From contig NZ_VZRB01000023.1 of NCBI RefSeq assembly GCF_008806595.1, positions 62,001-126,000 of the forward strand: a DNA stretch of 64,000 nt, read 5' to 3'. This document shows, piece after piece, positions 60,348 through 64,000 of this stretch (position 1 is its first letter; each line of letters opens with the position of its first letter). The DNA is from Streptomyces luteolifulvus (GTDB taxonomy: Bacteria; Actinomycetota; Actinomycetes; Streptomycetales; Streptomycetaceae). The position numbers and the translations under genes are program-made. The notes beneath the pieces were generated by a model. That model did no database searches, was not told where the DNA came from, and saw only the letters and a program-made list of their open reading frames with translations.

Positions 60348-60941
60348 ATGGCCACCAGAACCGACGCCCCCACGCGACGCGAGCAGATCCTGAAGGAGGC
60401 GGCCCGGCTGTTCGCCGAGCGCGGCTTCCACGGCGTCGGAGTCGACGAGATAGGAGCCGCGGTCGGCATCAGCGGGCCGGGTCTGTACCGGCACTTCGCC
60501 GGCAAGGACGCGATGCTCGCCGAGCTGCTCGTCGGGATCAGCGGCCAGCTGCTGACCGGTGCCAAACGGCGCCTTCAGGAGGCGGACGGGGTGCCCGCGG
60601 CGACGGTCCTCGACTCGCTCATCGAGGGGCACATCGACTTCGCGCTCGACGACCGTCCCCTGATCACCCTGCACGACCGGGAGCTGGACCGCCTCCGGGA
60701 CACCGACCGCAAGCTGGTGCGCCAGCTGCAGCGGCAGTACGTCGAGCTGTGGGTGGAGGTGGTCCGCACGGTGTATCCGGGTCTGACCGAGCCCACCGCC
60801 CGCTCGGCGGTCCACTCGGTCTTCGGTCTGCTGAACTCCACCCCGCATCTGGGCCGTCCGGGTTCGCTGCCCGGCCGTGCGGGCACGGCGGCGCTGTTGC
60901 ACCGGATGGCCAGAGGGGCCTTCGCGGCCGCCGGGGCGTGA
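60348..60941 (+). CDS. TetR-family regulator
   Basis: This 197-residue repressor has an N-terminal TetR helix-turn-helix (residues about 12-60; ILKEAARLFAERGFHGVGVD, EIGAAVGISGPGLYRHFAGK) and an all-helical C-terminal sensor part. It diverges from the methylcrotonyl-CoA carboxylase operon with two palindromes in between, so it probably controls that operon and itself, with an acyl-CoA or related ligand as inducer. ATG 60348; the transcript appears leaderless. Confidence 0.88.
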   Translation: MATRTDAPTRREQILKEAARLFAERGFHGVGVDEIGAAVGISGPGLYRHFAGKDAMLAELLVGISGQLLTGAKRRLQEADGVPAATVLDSLIEGHIDFALDDRPLITLHDRELDRLRDTDRKLVRQLQRQYVELWVEVVRTVYPGLTEPTARSAVHSVFGLLNSTPHLGRPGSLPGRAGTAALLHRMARGAFAAAGA

Positions 60942-61000
60942 CGAGCGTTACGCCCTGATCCCTCTGGACGCCCCTCCCTACCCGCCGGTACGGTAAAGAT

Positions 61001-61016
61001 CTGAGCAAGCGCTTAG
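61001..61016. promoter_or_regulatory. Imperfect palindrome before the second acyl-CoA dehydrogenase
   Basis: CTGAGCAAGCGCTTAG follows CTNAGC-N4-GCTNAG, 35 bases before the start codon of the acyl-CoA dehydrogenase gene. The pattern differs from the TetR sites at 60.3 kb, so another regulator may act here. The region 60942-61050 shows no gene. Confidence 0.45.
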
Positions 61017-61050
61017 ATATGGACCCTTGAGCCAGGTGGAGGTGGCGGCG

Positions 61051-62208
61051 GTGCGCCGTACGGTGTTCAACGAGGATCACGAGGCGTTCCGGGAGACCCT
61101 CCGGGCCTTCATCGAGGCCGAGGTCGTCCCCGTCTACGACGAGTGGTTCGCTGCCGGCCAGGCGCCGCGCGACTTCTACTACAAGCTCGCCGAGCTCGGT
61201 GTCTTCGGCATCCGCGTGGACGAGGAGTTCGGCGGTGCCGGCATCGACTCGTACAAGTTCGAGGCCATCATCTACGAGGAGACCGCCCGCGCGGGCGTCC
61301 ACTTCGGCGGCTCCGGCGTGCATGTGCTGCTCGGCCTGCCGTACATCAAGATGCTCGCCTCCGACGAGCAGAAGAAGCGCTTCCTGCCGAAGTTCGTCTC
61401 CGGCGAGGAGATGTGGGCCCTCGCGATGACCGAGCCGGGCACCGGCTCCGACCTCGCGGGCATGAAGACCACCGCCAAGCTTTCCGAGGACGGCACGCAC
61501 TACGTCCTCAACGGCTCCAAGACCTTCATCACCGGCGGTGTCCACGCCGACCGCGTCATCGTCTGCGCCCGCACCTCCGCCCCCACGGCCGAGGACCGCC
61601 GCTTCGGCATCTCCCTGTTCGCCGTCGACACCAAGGCCGAGGGCTACTCCATCGGCCGCAAGCTCGACAAGCTCGGCCTGAAGACCTCCGACACCGCCGA
61701 GCTGGCGTTCGTCGACGTCAAGATCCCGGTCGAGGACCTGCTCGGCGAGGAGAACAAGGGCTTCTACTACCTCGGCCACAACCTGGCCTCCGAGCGCTGG
61801 GGCATCGCCTTCGGCGCGTACGCGCAGGCCAAGGCCGCCGTCCGGTTCGCCAAGGAGTACGTCCAGGAGCGCACCGTCTTCGGCAAGCCGGTCGCCCACT
61901 TCCAGAACACCAAGTTCGAGCTGGCCGCCTGCCAGGCCGAGGTGGACGCCGCCGAGGCCGTCGCCGACCGCTCGCTCGAAGCCCTCGACGCGGGCGAGCT
62001 GACCCCCGCCGAGGCCGCCAGCGCCAAGCTGTTCTGCACCGAGGTCGCCCACCGTGTGATCGACCGCTGCCTCCAGCTGCACGGCGGCTACGGCTTCATG
62101 AACGAGTACCCGATCGCCCGCCTGTACGCGGACAACCGTGTCAACCGTATCTACGGCGGCACCAGCGAGATCATGAAGTCGATCATCGCGAAGGACATGG
62201 GCCTGTAA
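61051..62208 (+). CDS. Acyl-CoA dehydrogenase (long-chain/IVD-type active site)
   Basis: This 385-residue FAD enzyme shows VDEEFGGAGIDSYKFEAIIY, ALAMTEPGTGSDLAGMKTTA, GSKTFITGG and LHGGYGFMNEYPIARLYADN. At the position where most family members have the catalytic glutamate (EGTSE) it has RIYGGTSEIM, as in long-chain acyl-CoA dehydrogenases. The base is then probably Glu248 in NLASERWGIAFG. GTG 61051 has GGAGG before it; a TTG at 61027 is possible. It is followed by the TesB thioesterase on the same strand. Confidence 0.9.
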   Translation: MRRTVFNEDHEAFRETLRAFIEAEVVPVYDEWFAAGQAPRDFYYKLAELGVFGIRVDEEFGGAGIDSYKFEAIIYEETARAGVHFGGSGVHVLLGLPYIKMLASDEQKKRFLPKFVSGEEMWALAMTEPGTGSDLAGMKTTAKLSEDGTHYVLNGSKTFITGGVHADRVIVCARTSAPTAEDRRFGISLFAVDTKAEGYSIGRKLDKLGLKTSDTAELAFVDVKIPVEDLLGEENKGFYYLGHNLASERWGIAFGAYAQAKAAVRFAKEYVQERTVFGKPVAHFQNTKFELAACQAEVDAAEAVADRSLEALDAGELTPAEAASAKLFCTEVAHRVIDRCLQLHGGYGFMNEYPIARLYADNRVNRIYGGTSEIMKSIIAKDMGL

Positions 62209-62256
62209 GCCGACCGCAAGCCCGTCGCACCCGGTGGGCCGATACAACTGGACGTC

Positions 62257-63123
62257 ATGAGCCAGGCACTCCACGATCTCCTCGATCTGCTCGACCTGGA
62301 GCAGATCGAGGAGAACATCTTCCGTGGCCAGTCCCGGTCCGCCGTGGTCCCCCGTGTCTTCGGCGGACAGGTGGCGGCCCAGGCACTCGTGGCCGCCGGG
62401 CGTACGGTCCCCGCGGACCGGCACGCCCACTCGCTGCACGCTTACTTCCTGCGCATGGGCGACCCGGGCGCGCCCATCGTCTACAACGTCGAACGCATCC
62501 GCGACGGCCGCTCCTTCACCACCCGCAGGGCGGTCGCGGTCCAGCACGGCAGGCCGATCTTCGCGCTGTCGGCGTCCTTCCAGACGTACGAGGAGGGTCT
62601 CGACCACCAGACCCCCATGCCGCCCGCCCCCGATCCGGCGACGCTCCCCACCTCCCAGGAACGCCTGCGCGGCTACGGCCATCTCGACGCCGAGATCGTC
62701 GCGCGGTTCATGGAGTCACGCGAGGCGATCGACCTGCGCTACGTCGACGAACCGCCGTACGGGCAGTTCGGTGAGCCGCGTGAGCCGCACTCCCAGGTCT
62801 GGTTCCGCACCAACGGCAAGCTCGCGGACGACCCACTGCTGCACGTGGTCCTCGCCACCTATGTCTCCGACATGACCCTGCTCGACTCGGTCCTCCTCGC
62901 ACACGGCCGCGGCGGCTGGGCCGTCGGGGACGTGGTCGGGGCCTCGCTGGACCACGCCATGTGGTTCCACCGGCCGTTCCGCGCCGACGAGTGGCTGCTG
63001 TACGACCAGGAGTCGCCGACGGCGCACGGCGGCCGCGGCCTCGGCCAGGCCCGCATCTACACCCAGGACGGCCGGCTCGCCATCTCCGTCATCCAGGAGG
63101 GCCTGGTCCGCGTCCCCCGGTGA
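62257..63123 (+). CDS. tesB: Acyl-CoA thioesterase II
   Basis: This 288-residue double hot-dog thioesterase contains LEQIEENIFRGQSR near the start, PRVFGGQVAAQALVAAGRTV, HSLHAYFLRMGDPGAPI and a C-terminal half with SLDHAMWFHRPFRADEWLLY. It hydrolyses acyl-CoA to free acid and CoA. It lies 48 bases behind the acyl-CoA dehydrogenase, likely in the same transcript. A terminator follows. Confidence 0.93.
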   Translation: MSQALHDLLDLLDLEQIEENIFRGQSRSAVVPRVFGGQVAAQALVAAGRTVPADRHAHSLHAYFLRMGDPGAPIVYNVERIRDGRSFTTRRAVAVQHGRPIFALSASFQTYEEGLDHQTPMPPAPDPATLPTSQERLRGYGHLDAEIVARFMESREAIDLRYVDEPPYGQFGEPREPHSQVWFRTNGKLADDPLLHVVLATYVSDMTLLDSVLLAHGRGGWAVGDVVGASLDHAMWFHRPFRADEWLLYDQESPTAHGGRGLGQARIYTQDGRLAISVIQEGLVRVPR

Positions 63124-63124
63124 C

Positions 63125-63156
63125 CCGGGGGCTCGCCCGGTCCGAGCGAGCCCCGG
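63125..63156. terminator. Terminator between tesB and the phosphatase gene
   Basis: CCGGGGGCTCG pairs with CGAGCCCCGG around a short loop, one base after the tesB stop and facing the end of the convergent gene. Confidence 0.7.
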
Positions 63157-63184
63157 ATCGATCGCCGGTATCCAGCGCAGGTGG

Positions 63185-63985
63185 CTAGACGTCCTGGTCC
63201 GTCAGGCCCGCCTCTGCCAGCAGGTACGCCGTCATCGGGTCGTAGTGGCGCGGGCTGAGGACGTGGTCGTCGAGGGGGACCGTCACCTGGACGGTGCCCT
63301 CCGCCTCGGCGATGAACAGGGCCGGGTCGTTGCAGTCGGCGTAGCCGACGGAGTCGACTCCGTGCCGGCCCGCGTAGCCCGCCCAGCCGTGGTCGGCGAC
63401 GACCAGATCGGGCAGCGGGCGGCCCTCGCGCTCCAGCGCGGTCAGGATCGCCTTCATCGGCTCGCCGGAGTGCGTGTGCCACAGCGTGGCGCCGTGCTCC
63501 AGCACCGCCACGTCCGCGAACTGCATCACGTACCCCTCGTCCGTCTGCAACCCGTCCGGGATGACAACGATCTCGCAGCCGGCCGCGCGCAGGGCCGCCG
63601 CCGTCGCGCGGTGCACGTCGAGGAGGCCGCCCGGGTGGCCGGTGGCGAACAGCACCCGCTGGTGTCCGTCGGCCGCCTTGCGCAGCCGGCCCGCGAGACG
63701 CTGCAGCGCGTCGACGGTCAGCTCGGGGTCGATGGTGTCCTGGCCGTACCGGTACTCGGGGTCGTCGTTCACGCCGACGCGCTCCGCCATCACCGCGAGC
63801 ACATCCTGTTCGTCGGTCCAGCGGTCGCCGAGTTCCAGGCCGAGCCAGAAGTTGCGGACGCCGTTCGCGAGCTGGCGGTAGTGGGAGAGGTTGTTCTCGC
63901 GGGGCGTCGCGACATCGCCCGCGATACGGGTCCGTACGAGGTGGGCGACGAGCTCGGCGCGGCTGGGTGTCCCGGGTATCGGCAT
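63185..63985 (-). CDS. Putative phosphatase, conserved in Streptomyces
   Basis: This protein of about 266 residues has no signal or membrane segment. Regions such as VLFATGHPGGLLDVHRATAA, IVVIPDGLQTDEGYVMQFAD and LVVADHGWAGYAGRHGVDSV contain conserved His and Asp residues in the pattern I know from Streptomyces proteins annotated simply as phosphatase; the reaction is not established. ATG at 63985 or 63994. Only a few bases remain upstream before the window ends, so a further upstream start cannot be excluded. Confidence 0.6.
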   Translation of the reverse strand: MPIPGTPSRAELVAHLVRTRIAGDVATPRENNLSHYRQLANGVRNFWLGLELGDRWTDEQDVLAVMAERVGVNDDPEYRYGQDTIDPELTVDALQRLAGRLRKAADGHQRVLFATGHPGGLLDVHRATAAALRAAGCEIVVIPDGLQTDEGYVMQFADVAVLEHGATLWHTHSGEPMKAILTALEREGRPLPDLVVADHGWAGYAGRHGVDSVGYADCNDPALFIAEAEGTVQVTVPLDDHVLSPRHYDPMTAYLLAEAGLTDQDV

Positions 63986-64000
63986 GAACACCATTGTGGA

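Overview
This is high-GC chromosomal DNA from a Streptomyces, close to S. coelicolor in gene content and order. The codon bias (G or C at third positions), the frequent GTG and TTG starts, the ATGA and GTGA gene overlaps and the many hairpins between genes fit the genus. Several loci are recognisable: cebEFG-bglC with cebR, tRNA-His, orn and adpA (with its TTA codon), glmS, a hexosaminidase, the desferrioxamine genes desABCD and desE, and an acdH / methylcrotonyl-CoA carboxylase cluster. From memory this order matches S. coelicolor around SCO2771-SCO2830; that was not checked. I see no CRISPR array, prophage, replication origin or complete insertion sequence. The window looks like ordinary core-chromosome DNA with a few small insertions and broken genes.

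Layout. 0-1.1 kb: 3' end of an acyl-CoA ligase gene that appears frameshifted, then tRNA-Lys(CTT). 1.2-9.8 kb: a catabolic locus with an IclR regulator, an Ehu-type amino-acid/ectoine ABC importer, a DUF3830 protein, an amidase, a D-2-hydroxyacid dehydrogenase and two maleate-isomerase/EutA-like proteins. 9.9-11.5 kb: a luciferase-like flavin monooxygenase and a 195-bp tandem repeat. 11.6-15.3 kb: a PAS-GGDEF-EAL protein (CdgA), a secreted M6 metalloprotease and a second, identical tRNA-Lys. 15.2-20.6 kb: two small hypothetical genes and a three-gene operon encoding a RecB/Cas4-like nuclease with a cysteine cluster, an unknown 537-residue protein and an SF1 helicase. 20.5-26.2 kb: PAP2 phosphatase, histidine phosphatase with a MITE at its stop codon, an HTH/TPR-like regulator, a spermidine-synthase-like protein and hypotheticals. 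26.3-30.4 kb: a two-component system, a CBM2-GH18 chitinase and a PIN-toxin remnant. 30.4-36.7 kb: the cellobiose uptake operon with CebR. 36.8-39.8 kb: tRNA-His, oligoribonuclease and AdpA. 39.8-46 kb: universal stress protein, acetate-type transporter, GlmS, hypotheticals and a GH20 hexosaminidase. 46-53.5 kb: desferrioxamine biosynthesis and uptake under two iron boxes. 53.6-64 kb: an Rpn-like nuclease gene, the leucine/isovalerate degradation genes with a TetR regulator, a second acyl-CoA dehydrogenase, thioesterase TesB and a putative phosphatase.

How the genes work together. Much of the window deals with polysaccharide use and its control. Chitinase, hexosaminidase and GlmS act on aminosugars, and DasR-like sites lie in front of the first two. 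Cellobiose is imported by CebEFG, cleaved by BglC and sensed by CebR through two 14-bp boxes, one of which also supplies the bglC ribosome binding site. CdgA (c-di-GMP turnover), Orn (the family degrades pGpG and other short RNAs) and AdpA link the region to development. The best candidates for something undescribed are the split Dna2-like nuclease/helicase operon at 16.5-20.6 kb and the Ehu-DUF3830-amidase-isomerase locus at 2-9.8 kb.
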